From Dicaeum eximium (lineage: Eukaryota; Chordata; Aves; Passeriformes; Dicaeidae), in assembly GCA_013396995.1 (NCBI GenBank), contig VWZP01006016.1, forward strand, positions 72,171 to 136,170: 64,000 nucleotides of DNA, read 5' to 3'. Below, one piece after another: positions 52,001 to 64,000 of this stretch; the stretch's first letter is position 1, and each line of letters starts with the position of its first letter. Under the pieces are notes generated by a model. The model did no database searches and was not told the DNA's origin. It saw only the letters and a program-made list of their open reading frames with translations. A program made the position numbers and the translations under genes.

Positions 52001-53139
52001 TGAACAGCCTATCTTCACAATTTTGTTAGTCCAGACACCAAAATTTCCAGACCTCTATTAAGATAAGTAGTGAAGATTTTTCTGAGGTGGACATCAATCT
52101 ACTCAGTTCCCTTGAGGAAATTACATGGGGTGGGCAGGTACTGCCTCATCTGTTTCCTGTCCCCTTTTTATTCTTTGAAGCGTATAAGTGTCAGTAACAT
52201 TGGTGAAAATCAGTGATTGCTTTCACCGGACACCTTCTGAGAGAATACAACAGCCTTTGATCTACTTACCTTTGAAGGGTCTGGTCTTTGGACTTCAGAC
52301 AATGTCAGGAGCTTGGCTTTTTCTTTTAAGAGATAGTTTGGCATCCAAACATATTTTCTCTTTTTCTGGAGGACTTGCATGAGTTTGTCTTTAAGTCTTA
52401 GTCAAATGAAGGTCTTAGAGACTTTCATTTGTTGTGCTAGAACACTTGTATGTCTCTTTAGCTGGACTTGATGTACGTAAATAATGCCAAAGTTGGAAGC
52501 TATATAATGCTGCAAGAATTCGTTTTATCAGAAAAAAACGTAGTTATAATAATTGAAACCAAGCAAAAGGGCTTTTTTTTTGGGTGGCATAATTTTTTAT
52601 TTTCTTAGAGAAGATACAGCTCTAATAACCAAAACCAAGCTAACAGGCTTTTCTGGGTTGCATAATTTATTAATTAGCTCTGAACCCAGTAGCACTATGT
52701 AAATTGGAAGCAACATGGGATTTGGGTCTCTGTGTGAATTTACTTTTCTTGAAGAGGAGAACATGACATAGAATAATTTGGAACTGCTTTTGCTGTGTTT
52801 CCGAAAGCTGTGAGACTAGGAGCTACTTTGGGGGACTGAAACAGTCAGGTTTTAGAATAAGAAATAAACATCTGCAGCTACAGCAAAAAATCAGCCAGGC
52901 TGATGCAGAAGCCTGTAGGTATTTGGTGGACTGCGGAAGTAGTCCTTCAACTTAAAAGATACATTAATCTTTAACAAATCAATTAAAGTCAGAAAGTGAC
53001 ATTATTGATTCAAAAGCTTCAAAATGGGAAGAACTTTGAGCCCTTTGCACTACTTTCAGTTCTAGGGAGAGAGGAGTACTAGGAGAAGAAACAAAGAGAT
53101 GGGGGACACATGATGTTTCTACTGCTGAGAGCTACATCA

Positions 53140-54600
53140 AAGAATAGTTCAGGTTGAAAGGAATTGCAGGAGATCTATAGTCCAACCAATATAAGCTGTG
53201 AGATCAAGCTCTTCAGGGTTTCATCCAGCTAGGTCTTGAAAACACAGAGAATGGAGATGGCACAATCTCTTTGGGAACCTGTTCCATGAAGTTGGAATAC
53301 ATTTCTCCTTGTCTTAACCTCTTTGGATTCAGTACTTGTCTTGTAGACAAACACTGCTGTGAAGTGATTGACTACATTTCCTTGATAAGCTCCTGTTAGA
53401 CAGTGGGAGGCCTGTTGTACACCATGGAGTTATCTCTTCGGCAGCTTGAACATACCAAGTTTCCTCAGTTCTTATATGTATTTCCGCTGCTGACCATGGT
53501 GGTTACCATTCCATTAGCACACTCCAACTTTTTTCCTATGTTGTGAGGGATGCATGTAGTTAAAAGTGATCATTATCCTAGATGTATTGTAATGACTGCC
53601 AAATAAAAGGGGATTAGTCACTTTCCTTGATCTGGCTATGCTGCTATAAATACAGCCCAGGATGCTGTTAGCTATCTCTGCTCGTATGCCACGCTGCTGA
53701 TTTGTGGCTGTGTGTTACGGTTACCAGGTTCTTGTTGAGCATTGCTTCTGTCCAGCCGGTTACAAGCCACATCACTTAGGGACGGTCTTTTTTCCTAAAT
53801 TCACGTCTTTGCACATTGTTGAATGTAAGAAGGTTCATTCTGGCCTGTTCTTTCTCCATGATTAGAGAATGGCAGCTCTTCTGTTGAGTGTATCCATTGT
53901 ATTGTGTCATGATCTACTCACACCCAGTTCACTGTTTGCTGCAGGTATTGTCAGACTGCACTTTTGGCTTATTCCAGTTGATGATGAAGCTGTTAAACAG
54001 ATCTTATAGAGACCTCTACAATATTACAGCCATTCCAGCTACTACCATCCTGGCTTTACTATCAAACCACTTCTATCAATGTCACAATTCATATATGTAG
54101 ACTTAAGTTGTAACAGCTATAGAAATACTGAGAAAGTCTGGAAGTGCTAAAATCCTTGCTAAAATTAAGTTATATTTGGTCTACCTGCCCTCCTTTTGTC
54201 CACAGACCTGATCATTTTATCATGGAATATAACTGGGTTGGTCAGGTATGATTAAGCTTTGGTAAATACTCCCCGAGTGTTCCAAATCACCTTTGTCTCT
54301 TTCATGAGCCCAGAAAATTGTTCTAGAAGGATTTGCTTTGTAACCTTCCAGGGCTGGAATGAAGCTCAGTTGTTTATAGTTCCTTGGCTTCTCCTTTGAC
54401 TTTTGCCAAATATAAGCATGACATTTGCCTTCATTTTCCAGGGACCTCCCCCAGTTTTTGCGACCTTTCATGATGATAATGAACAACGTCACTTTGACAT
54501 TGGCCAGCTTTATCAGAACCTTTGAGTGTACGTGAGCTGACCTCTTCAGTTCTATGGGTTGAGTTCTCACGTGTTATCCCAGACTCAGTCCTCACCTATT
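53140..54600 (-). mobile_element. Old CR1 LINE fragment, antisense, highly diverged
   Basis: Degraded reverse-complement CR1. The phrases 'aatagttcaggttgaaagga', 'tccagctaggtcttgaaaac' and 'ggcacaatctctttgggaacc' mark the 3' region. Further right, 'gctcagttgtttatagttcc' and 'cagggacctcccccag' fit ORF2 antisense. The many substitutions suggest the oldest CR1 here. Confidence 0.75.
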
Positions 54601-55189
54601 GCTAGCAGTTGTTCTCCTTTTTGTGTCCTTTTACTGGACACACCGTAGGGGCTTGGGAGTAGACCTTGTCAGGGAAGATGGAGGATAAAAAGGCAGGGAG
54701 TATGAGTATGGGAGTATCTCTCTGCTCTTGGTAAAATAGCTATTTTGTGTAGAAGTCTGTTCATGTTTTCTATCCTTCTGTAACAGTGGTAAAATCTTCT
54801 CATCTTTGTCATCTTTTGGGAACATTAATTCTAGGTGCCCTCCTGAGGCATCTCCTTTTCATCCCTATATACTTAGGCAATCCTTCAAAACTTTTCCTTG
54901 GCTTCTGGTCCCTGGCTCTGTCTCCTATTTCCTGTTGTTTGGCCTTGTATTTTTCTCATGACCCACCTTTTTATGCATGCCAGACTTTCTATATATTTGT
55001 TTTCTTGAATACCAGGAGGACTGATGTAGTACAATAACTGTTTGAAATTTTGAGTTGTCTGCTATTGAAATCATTCCATTCTGAGTAGAACTGGCATGGT
55101 TTACGAATGGTATTCCCCAATCAATTTGTTTTGCTACAGAAACACTCCAAACCATGTGCTGCTCGATCATTCCCCCCTCCTCCTCTTCC

Positions 55190-55540
55190 TCCTATGACAG
55201 GCTGGAGAGGAGAATTGGAGTCACAAAAAGTAAAGATCATGGGCTGAGATAAGTACACTTTACTGGACACAACAATGAAATAAGACAATGAACTGTAACA
55301 GCAACAATACTAATGACAGAGGGTGCAAGGAAAAAAAGTGATTGATTCACCTGTGATTCCACACTGTGGAAACCCCCAGCCATACCCAGTCCCTCTGCCA
55401 TGCTACCCTACAAGGGAGCCCTTTCCCTGTCCCCAGAAAATGACATGAGGTGGTATAGAATAACCAGATCCTAGCCATGCAAAATTAGCCCTGTTCTGGC
55501 CAGAACTAGGGTAAGAATATAGTCAGGTACATGGAAACTC
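55190..55540 (-). mobile_element. Possible endogenous-retrovirus-derived fragment
   Basis: A compositionally distinct block with 'cccagccatacccagtccc' and 'gaaaatgacatgaggtgg' resembles LTR-retrotransposon noncoding sequence seen in bird genomes. The identification is from general appearance. No termini or proteins were found. Confidence 0.35.
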
Positions 55541-55913
55541 AAGGAGCAAGCTTTGTACTTGAAATCAGTGTTGATGATGCAAGAGGTGATGTCTTTCTGA
55601 ACAGAACTAATGTGTTAATTAAAATATGATGACTTCTGTTTATTACGTGTAATCTGGAGTCCATATTCAAATGATCAAATTAATTTATGACTTGAAGTCT
55701 AACACAAGCCTTAGGTAATGGAAAAGAACATAACCATAACTGAAAATTTTTTCTTAGAAGGAATATATAAGTTTCTTCACTTAAAAAAAAAAAAGACAAA
55801 CAGCCTTATATGATGTGCTAACATGATGTAATACCCAGATTGTCTTTTAAAAATATGTAGAATAATTACATAAGTACTTTTGATTAAAATTTTCTAATGT
55901 TGGAACTTTTCAG

Positions 55914-56052
55914 ATTAGAAAAAGAGTGTTTCTCCTCAAACAATCAAATGAAAGAAGGGATTGAGGAAAAGAAGAAGGTAATTATGGACCTCTCTGCAAG
56001 ACTAGGGAATGCTGAAAAGAGCTGCAGAGAACTACAAAGCGAACTTGCAATG
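55914..56052 (+). CDS. CCDC171: CCDC171 coding exon, coiled coil (last one seen in window)
   Basis: ACTTTTCAG acceptor and GCAATG|GTAAGA donor, one completing base plus 46 codons, ending in phase 0. It includes LEKECFSSNNQMKEGIEEKK and VIMDLSARLGNAEKSCRELQ, matching human LEKEYFSKNKKLNEEIEEQK. A perfect 33-bp hairpin lies 86 bp past its donor. The gene should continue, but no further exon is visible before 64000. Confidence 0.94.
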
Positions 56053-56086
56053 GTAAGACAAAAAGCTTATTTAAACCTTATTATAT

Positions 56087-56148
56087 TTATTTAAAGCTTA
56101 TTATATTCAGCTTATTATATTACCTTATTTAAAGCTTATTATATTCAG
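56087..56148. repeat. 24-bp direct repeat beside the hairpin
   Basis: A 24-bp unit containing TTTAAAGCTTATTATATTCAG occurs at 56087-56110 and again at 56125-56148. The second copy runs into the left arm of the hairpin. Confidence 0.9.
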
Positions 56149-56206
56149 AGTATGTTTAAAAAACCTAAACCTTGTTTAGGTTTTTTAAACATACTCTGAA
56201 TATAAT
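56138..56206. repeat. Perfect palindrome, 33-bp arms and 3-nt loop
   Basis: The left arm (56138-56170) is the exact reverse complement of the right arm (56174-56206), with loop CTT. The core is GTTTAAAAAACCTAAAC paired with its complement. It would form a long hairpin in CCDC171 pre-mRNA. Confidence 0.97.
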
Positions 56207-56794
56207 CTGCATTTGCTGTGATGAGCTGTGGAATAAATCTGACTTTGCATTACTCTGATTTTTTATTTATATTAATTTGTTTGGTGAAACGAGTAAATAT
56301 AGATAAGATACTGGAGGACCTAATTCCAAAATGTGTTTTTAGTGATACGTCAAATATTTAATTGAGAAGTTATTTGCAGAAAACAATAACTTCAAAATTA
56401 TGGTTATGAGTCAAGAGTAACCAGCCTTTGCATTCCTAATGAAGAGGGCAATTTGTAGATATGATTTTTTTGTGAAGAATGATCTATCTTTCTATCCAAG
56501 CTTTTTTTTTCCTCAGGCTTGATTAATTACGATTGTAGACCTGCTTATTTCTGTTTCACATAATGTTTTTAATGCAAGTATTTGACTGCAAAAACTGTTT
56601 GGAAATGTCTTCTTTGAAGGTGACAAACTTTAGTTGACTGTGGTGGTTTTTTTTGTTTGGTGTGCGTTTGTCGTATTGGATGTATTTTACAGGATTATTT
56701 TTTGAAATATTTTTCCTTTTATATGACCAGTTGGTGCCTTCCTACTGTCTCTACACACCCCAACTTTGAATACCAATTTTGGCATCCTCTTTAA

Positions 56795-57705
56795 TAGCAG
56801 GAGGGTCAAAACAAAAAGCTTAGGATGTCTTCATTAATGACATAGATGAAGAAATGGGAGTGCACCCTCAGCAGATTTGCTGATGCCACTAGGCTGAGTG
56901 GTACCTGAAGGACAGGATGTCATCCAGAAAGACCTGGACAAGCTGGAGAAGTGGGCCCATGGAAATCTCATGTTATTTACCAAGACCAAGTGTAAGGTGC
57001 TGGGTCAGGGCAACCCCTGGTGTCAGCACAGGCTGAGGGATGGACAGATCAGAGCAGCCCTGCCCAGAAGGTCTTGGGGGTGCAGGTGGGTGAGAGGCTG
57101 GGTGTGACCCTGCTAAAAGAAAGAAAGCCAAACGTGTCCTGGGCTGCATCCAGAGCAGCGTGGGCAGCAGGGCCAGGGAGGGGATTCTGCCCCTCTGCTC
57201 TGCTCTGCTCTGCTGAGACCCCACCTGCAGTGCTGCATCAGCTCTGGGGTCCCAGCACTGGAGGAACATTGACCTGCTGGAGCATGTCCAGAGGAGGCCA
57301 CCAGGTTATCACAGGGATGGAGCAGCTCTGCTATGAGGCAGCCTGGAGAAGAGAAGGCTTTGGGGTGGCCTAATTGTGACCTTCTAGTACGTGAAAAGAG
57401 CTTACAAGAAAGATGAATAGAGACTTTCCAGAAGGGCATGTAGTAACAGGACAAGGGGAATGGCTCCAAACTGAAAGAAGGTTTTCATCTGATATAGGAA
57501 ATATATATTAGGAAAAAATTCTTTATTGTGAGAGTTGTGAGACACTTAAACAGGTTGTTCTCATAACAGAGAAGCTGAGGGGGCTCTATTCTTGGAAGAG
57601 TTCCAGGCTGGGTTGGATGGGGCTCTGAGCAGCCTGTTCTAGCATTAGAACTAGATGAACTTTACGGTTCCTTCCAAACCAAGCTATTCTATGATTCTAT
57701 GATCT
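56795..57705 (+). mobile_element. CR1 LINE 3' fragment with intact octamer tail
   Basis: Plus-strand CR1. The ORF2 remnant reads 'gatgtcatccagaaagacctgg', followed by 'gtgtcctgggctgcatccag' and a short (GCTCT)n expansion near 57196. The end is ATTCTATGATTCTATGAT (57685-57703), a perfect terminal octamer repeat. Frames are broken. Confidence 0.95.
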
Positions 57706-60700
57706 AGAAAAACCTTATCTCTCTTCATTGTATAGTAGCATTTACAGTATTTCTATACCTAGCCAATTTTTTTTCTAAGCTTGTAAATTTCTGTTTTTGC
57801 TTCCTCTTTGACTTACGAGTGTAGGAGATTACCATGATCTCTACCCTGCTACTGGCAGGCATTGTGCTATTCAGTATATAAGAGCAGAGATCTGTATCAG
57901 AGAGTTCAGATTTGTTGGTGTCTACTCTTCAGCTGATGGAGTTATTCCACGCATTGTCTTAGTGCTGTCCACTTCCCAGGTAGATTGGTAATCAATAAAT
58001 TGAAGAAAAATAAAATTAAAAAACCATTTTTCCTCTGGGAGGACAGCTTTTTCAATGCAAGCACTGAAGTATTAAAAGACATTTGCTGCCTTAGTCAACC
58101 TGAAAAAATAATTTTATTAGGCACAAAAGGAATACAAAGAAAAATTTCATAGTAAAATATATGTTATACCTGACAAAAATTCACGACAAAATTCTATTCA
58201 TGCTTCAGGTTTTTTGGTAATGACAACAGTATTAAGTGGTGTACTCAAAATGAACGTTGTGTTACTGAAAGTAAAAGCAAATAGATTGCCCCACTTGAAA
58301 GAACTGTCTTATTCATATAGCAGGTTGTTTTAATTGTTTTACTGGAATGACTTCAAGCCACAAGACTGTCTTGAACAGGTAATAAAAATACTCATTTTCT
58401 GAAGAGTTGTATTAGTGGTCCCCTGTGGGATTGGATTTTTATCACCTTGGATGGCTTTGTATTTTTCCTGAAGACTTTTGTATTTGATTGGGAAGCAGGA
58501 GTGCCTGTGTGTGGTCTTGTTTACTCAGTATAGTCAGCTTTTTTGTTATTTTTCTTCCTAAAATCAAAAAGCAGAAGGCTATAACAGAAACTAAGTATAA
58601 ATAACATTCAATATACTGTTATTAGGCTTCCCTTTACTTATATTAAAATTGTGGGAAATTGTCAGTGTGTTCTCTTCCCTTTATTTCCACCTCCTGCTTT
58701 CTTAATCTGTTAATTACTTTCATGTATTTTGCACTATTATTAGACATCCCGAATACATATTTTTCACTTCAGTGTGGTAACCTTAAGTTGGTTTCTCACG
58801 GTACTGTTAACATACAAGTTAATGTTTTTGTTTGTAAAGTATTTGTAAGATACACAAAGTACATTATTTTGAAACTTTATATGAAAAAGTGGGTTCTTTT
58901 TTTTCCTTAAGGGATCAGTTGAATGTACAGTAAAGTAGTTATTCTGCTTGTAATTTTAAATATCAGCATGTTGCAGAAGTTTGCCAGAAACTTGCATGGG
59001 TCAAATGTGATATGATCTGTTACTATCAAACAAAATTGCTTATGAATGCTCAGCATGAGAAGGCTCTCAATATTTACATTATTTTTACTTGAGGAAATTG
59101 GTCTCAAGCCTGTCATTTTTTCTAGCTAGGGTTTCTAGAAATTTTTAGTTTCAAGAACAGGAATTTAGAATGGCTATTGTGATTTGGTTTAAATTGAAAC
59201 AGCCCCAGCTGTATTCCTGTCCCATGGAAAGAATAAGAGGTGTCTTTAGGATTTTAAGTTACTCAGGATATTTACATTTCTAGTACTTAGTAGTGGATGA
59301 TCTTAGTATGGGACAAGCAGGAGATTTTAAACCTTTATTTTATGAGAAATGCAAATTGAAATTTGGGAAACTTGCCAGTTCATCAGAATGTGTATTAGGA
59401 AAGTGAAATAATTAAAATATTGTAGTAGTATAGTATAAATTAGTATAAATTCCTTTAATTTGGAAGGTGTATATGTTTCCACCCCTTTTAACAGATTCTA
59501 TCAGAGCAGCTTGTATATAAGTCATGGAATAGATTGCACACAGCTTGTCTTTTTCCCCATGGCATGTAAATCTTTCTCTTACAGCCACGCCTGAAGTCAT
59601 GCTTTGTTTGCGTCTCAGCTGTCCATGAAAGACTTTTAGGCTATCATACACTGAATGTCAGAACAGAAATGTATGAGAATCTAGTTCCAGGACATACACA
59701 TTAAGCATTGTTATTTAACAGAAGTTGCCTAGGTATTGACTGAACAGACAGTGAAGCCCTGAGGATAATGATTCTGTTCTAGAACTTCTGTGGAGTAGAA
59801 ACTGGTACACAGTGGCAAACAAGTAAATGTTATCTAGGCCATTTAATCTGGACGTTTTCCTTCAATTAAAAAAAAAAATCCCAGTCCTGATACACACTCT
59901 TCACTAATTTTGTACATTGATTGTTAAATGTTGTTTCACCTTGATTGTTTTTTCCTTGCCTTAACATAGGGGAGGAGTGTTTCTTCCCAGATGTTACTTC
60001 TATTATTGTCCTAATACAAGAAGACTAGTTAGTCTGAAGCATATGCTTACATGATCTTCTGCAAACAAACCAATTTGGTAATTTATTTGGGAAGTGCAGA
60101 GTTCACTCAAGTTGTGATGTCGTGGTGTTGGAAGACAGGGGTCTAAAATTTGAAGCTGCAGTTCTCAAAAAATTTTCTTTGACTTGGAAAAAAAACCACC
60201 AACCCCAAAACCCAAAGAGATTCTTCATAACTTTCTCTCCCAGCAAAAGTTGTTACAAATCTCTTTTCGTGGGACAAGAAGGGTTTCAATAGAACCTGAG
60301 CATTTTGATTAATTTGTAAGACTGAGATACTAAATTTCTTGAGAGATTGTATTTAATTTACATGTGGCCAGACTCTTCTATAGATTTTTGAGTATTCTAG
60401 CTAATATAAGAAAATAAAATAAGTATTCAATAGTTTGAATACTAATTTGAGCAAAAATAAATAGAAGCCCAAGGAGAGAGTTGTCAGTGACGGTTTTGCT
60501 CTGTTTTGCTTTTTATGATAAAATTTCTGCCTGTTTTGCTGAAAAATTTGTGCTACTTTTCTGCTTTACAGAATATCACTTGAGTAAAGCCTGTATTTTG
60601 TGAACTGTGGAGCAGTCTTTTGTATTTCTGTAAATGCTTTGATTTGCTGCCCCCAAGGTCATGCCTGGTAAACATTCTGATACTTTTATAAAGAATTTAC

Positions 60701-62599
60701 CTAAGCACTTTTCAAGGAGTATCTGAACATGCTGCTCCTTGGTGGCTATGTGGATAGTTCTGGATTTGGCTCTTACTCTGCTACCACCAGTTGGAATTTG
60801 TACTGCAGACTGAATGGGTTAATTAGTCCATGTGCAAGAGAGCCCCCCCAGGGTCCCCTTGTAACTGTAAACAAAGTAGAGAAAATTCCTCAGGAATTGA
60901 GGCAGTTCATTGTACAGCTGAACCCCAACTCCCTGCTTACTGCCGCAGTGGTTTTTTAAGGTAAGGCCTCAAACTCCTGCCCACATTTTTAGTTTTTAAA
61001 AGTTACTGAACTAAAGATGCAGATGCACATTTGCAGCATCAGGATCTGTGGGCTGTCATGGAACTGTGCATAGAGTTTACATTTATTTTAATCAACCATG
61101 GCTTTTGCAAAATGCTGAAAAGACAATGGGACGTAATTTCTGTATGAGATGGCAACAGGAACAAAAATCAAATACTGGTAGTTAAGGAAAATATGTCTAC
61201 AACCAAGGTAGTAGGAACTTGTCCAGATAAATAAAAATACCTTTCTGGAAGATTAACGGAAGTCTGACAGTGAATGGAAGAATTTTATAAGCAATCAGTT
61301 TTCAGAATAGTTCAAGTTATCCTTACAGATAAGGATAGCAAGTATTTGGAAAAAAGTTTTTCTCCTCACTGGAGTTTATAGCATTTTTAATGAAAAATGC
61401 TTGGCTTCTCTTTAATTTCTTTGAAAGCTCAATTGTGTTTTGAAATTGGTGATTAAATTAATATGTTGCCAAGCACATTTTCTGCAAAAAGGTTTTTGTC
61501 CTCAGGAGTTGTTTTATGATAATAGGAGCCTTTTTTAAGGATATGAAGTTTATTTCAAGGAAACATTTTATATGCTAAAATTCAGCATATGTTCTGGGTT
61601 CAGAAAGTATGATTTTTCTCCCATGTTACTAGGTTTTTAGCCTTCAGTTTGGAATATATTGTGAAGAAGGGAATTGTCTTTGGGGAGTATGGGAAATAGT
61701 ATAGTATATTCTATTATATAGTTCTAGTATATTTTTTCTAGAATATTTCTAGTATATTTTGAGAATTTTAAGTTCTCAAGTGTTCATGGAAATTTCACTG
61801 ATCTCAGGGACCTGGAATTCCCAAGGGCAGGTTCTTCCAGTGAAAACTGAGGTGATAAAAAGCAATGAGAAGGTTTTTTCTCTCTCCTAGTCACCAGATC
61901 ACTGCTTCACCAGCAATGGGCCCACATTTTGCCTAGTCCTTCTTTTGCAGGTGCTATACTTCAGAAATCTTTTTCTGTTGCTCTTCACATCCCATGCCAG
62001 ATTCAACTTTAGGTGGATTTTGGCATGTCCAAACAGGAAGGCTTTAACAATGTGTCTGTATTTTTCCAAGTTTACCATGTCTGAACAATCTTCTTTACGC
62101 TTCCTATTAATGCTTGAATTTAGTCAGGAGTTCCCTGCATATCCATACAGATCTTGCCTTTGATTTTCAAGGTTACTTTCAAGGATCACTGTCTATGTCA
62201 AGAATGATCATTGTGGTGTACAGGAAGTCAACAAAGTCAGCAGAAACCTTAATTTACAAATATTTTTCCACCTCTTTCCAGTAATGTAGTCTGTGAAGCA
62301 AACTCTCCTTATATAAAGGCTTTAGCAATTTCGTCAACTGATTTCCCTTTTGAAATAGCCTAGGAAAAAATTACACCTGTACTTTTCCGGTAGTTCTACA
62401 GGAATGGCAAAACATATTGATGGATGGAGTTGTTGAGAAGGATTGTAATCACGTCTCCTGGGACAGCTGAATCTGTCAGCTGCAATTGATTGTTTTTGAC
62501 TTTATACTAGTACACTCCATTTTCCTTTTCAAAGTAAAGCATTATGCATACTCCCTGTGTTTGTTCAGACTGAAGAAAACTAAGGAGATAATAGCTACT

Positions 62600-62925
62600 G
62601 CTGTGAACTATCAAGTGGATGCTTGTGGAGATGGAGCTACGCTCTCCTTAGATCTGTGCATTAGAAGGATAAGAAAAAACAGGAAAGCTATAATTACCTG
62701 TAAGGGGAAAACAAAAAACTTCACAATGCAGATTGTGAGATATTGGAACAGGTTGCCTAGAGGGTTTGTTGAAATGTCATCTTTGAGGATACTCAAAACT
62801 TGACTGAACAAGTTCAGAGCTGCCTAACCTGACTTGGACCATACTGTGCTCTGAGTGGGGAGTGGGACCATATGACCTCCACCCGTCCTGTCAGCTTAAG
62901 TTCATGATTTTATGACTGTACACAT
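62600..62925 (+). mobile_element. CR1 LINE 3' tail, diverged
   Basis: It includes 'gagatattggaacaggttgc' and 'ggagtgggaccatatgacctcc' and ends with a degenerate 'catgattttatgactg'. The open frame with RYWNRLPRGFVEMSSLRILK is the characteristic spurious reading of this CR1 region. Confidence 0.8.
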
Positions 62926-64000
62926 TCTTATTAGATACCTGTCAGTGAGATGTAAGAAATCAGATCAATAATAGATCTTTTGGACTGTGCCTAGATTTTT
63001 AGCAGTGTAATTTACCGTGTTTTTTTCCTTAAATTTCTGGTAATGGGGACAGTGATTGAAAATAGAAGTTAGAAAGGAAAGATACTAAATATTTCACAGT
63101 TCAAGTGTACAGAGACTGGCTAGTCTGATTTCCTTTTGATCTTTATTGCTGTTGAAAAAGGGACTAAAATTGACTTTGCAAGTGTAGATGCAGTTAGCAA
63201 ATAAAGCACAGAGAAATGGTGAAGGCTGAATAAACTGGAACACATTGACTAAATTATGGTAAATTAGCTAAACAAAATGGAAAAATTGTATGAGAAGATT
63301 GAAAAAAAGTCTCATATTTTACTTTTCCATAGGAATTTTTTTTTTTATGGGAAGACTTAGTCTCACATTTTCTGTGCTAGAGTTGTATGTAAAAAGGGTA
63401 TTTATTTTATTGTGATGTTTTCATATTATTATATTTTCTTATTTATAATTTGTGAGGTCTTTGAGATGATGTCAGTACACAAGAGTAAATTACTTTGTTG
63501 TGCTTTCGTCTCATAAAATATTTTTACTGTATCTCAACATTTACAAATTCTATTTATATAGATAATTTTATGGAGTAGAAATTAAACCTAGGTTATTTTT
63601 CAATATATAGAAGTGATTTCAAAATTCTTTATGAAGTATAGTACAAACTCACACAAGAAAAATCGTGTAAATGCTACAGGGGACCTAACACTGAAATACA
63701 CGTATGAATAATATATTAGTTGATATACAGTACATATAATTAAAATTGAAAGAGTAAAGCAAATTTATAAAATATTTAAACTGAAGAGTGAAGAAGACTG
63801 CAGAGAATTAAATGCATTTCTTGGTTTTTTTTAATCCTGACAGTTACATGCTACCAGTATGTAGCAGTTTTCCTGGGGAGGATGTTTCCCACACATAAGA
63901 AATTGCCTGGGTTCTTTGACATGCAGTGAAGCATAACTAAAGCAATGGTTTTTGGATATGATATAAAACAGTAGAATTTTGCTCAGTAAAAAAGGTTAAC

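Larger units (their letters stand above)
49014..55913 (+). other. CCDC171 intron (6.9 kb)
   Basis: AT-rich intron. The first 4 kb show nothing beyond a poly-T tract (about 51669-51690). An old antisense CR1 covers about 53140-54600, and an ERV-like block lies at 55190-55540. Confidence 0.5.
56053..64000 (+). other. CCDC171 intron continuing past the window edge
   Basis: It contains a perfect hairpin (56138-56206), sense CR1 (56795-57705) and a CR1 tail (62600-62925). Other sequence is AT-rich. Open frames at 60729-60959 and 61945-62163 are unlike CCDC171 and lack proper flanking splice sites, so no exon is called. Confidence 0.5.

Noticed and set aside
55190..55540. Possible protein-coding retroviral remnant
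   Set aside because: No open frame or retroviral motif is visible, so only a low-confidence repeat call is kept.
60729..60959. 76-codon open frame ending just before GGTAAGG as a possible CCDC171 exon
   Set aside because: Donor-like sequence is present, but the peptide is not coiled coil, contains no match to the expected next CCDC171 segment, and ends with an in-frame stop before the donor.
62486..62803. 105-codon open frame with an arginine/lysine-rich C terminus
   Set aside because: Its recognisable part (RYWNRLPRGFVE) is a well-known spurious reading of the CR1 3' region.

Overview
This is vertebrate nuclear DNA, almost certainly from a bird. The evidence is a set of CR1 LINE fragments on both strands, several ending in the ATTCTATG-type 3' octamer typical of avian CR1, and AT-rich introns beside sharp CpG islands. 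Two genes lie head to head: PSIP1 (LEDGF) on the minus strand and CCDC171 on the plus strand. The same pair is neighbouring in the same orientation on human 9p22.3. In birds that segment corresponds to the Z chromosome (established synteny, not visible here). The species cannot be named.

Layout. 1-11950: the 5' part of PSIP1 on the minus strand. Exons 1-3 encode the complete PWWP domain (96 residues). A probable fourth exon (680-796) begins the charged linker, and the rest of the gene lies left of the window. 11.7-13.6 kb: the PSIP1 CpG island, which carries an exact 464-bp direct duplication abutting an 87-N gap, very likely an assembly artefact. 13.6-15.8 kb: spacer with one CR1 tail. 15.86-16.2 kb: a second, smaller CpG island with GC boxes, a CRE-like site and an ETS site. 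It probably starts CCDC171, with a non-coding exon ending at 16134. 19.1 kb to the right edge: CCDC171, with a start-codon exon at 19229 and seven further coding exons to 56052. Their phases join without a frameshift to give 359 codons of charged coiled coil. The gene continues beyond 64000.

The remaining sequence is intron filled with CR1 fragments (five plus, six minus recognised), a solo LTR with a near-perfect target duplication (38163-38507), several less certain LTR-like blocks, small tandem repeats and several fold-back palindromes. The most striking palindrome is a 33-bp perfect hairpin, 86 bp downstream of a CCDC171 splice donor. I saw no tRNA, rRNA, CRISPR or bacterial-type system. 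The open frames in the CpG islands and CR1 elements are not genes. The window is an ordinary two-gene avian locus with unusual local structures, not a new system.
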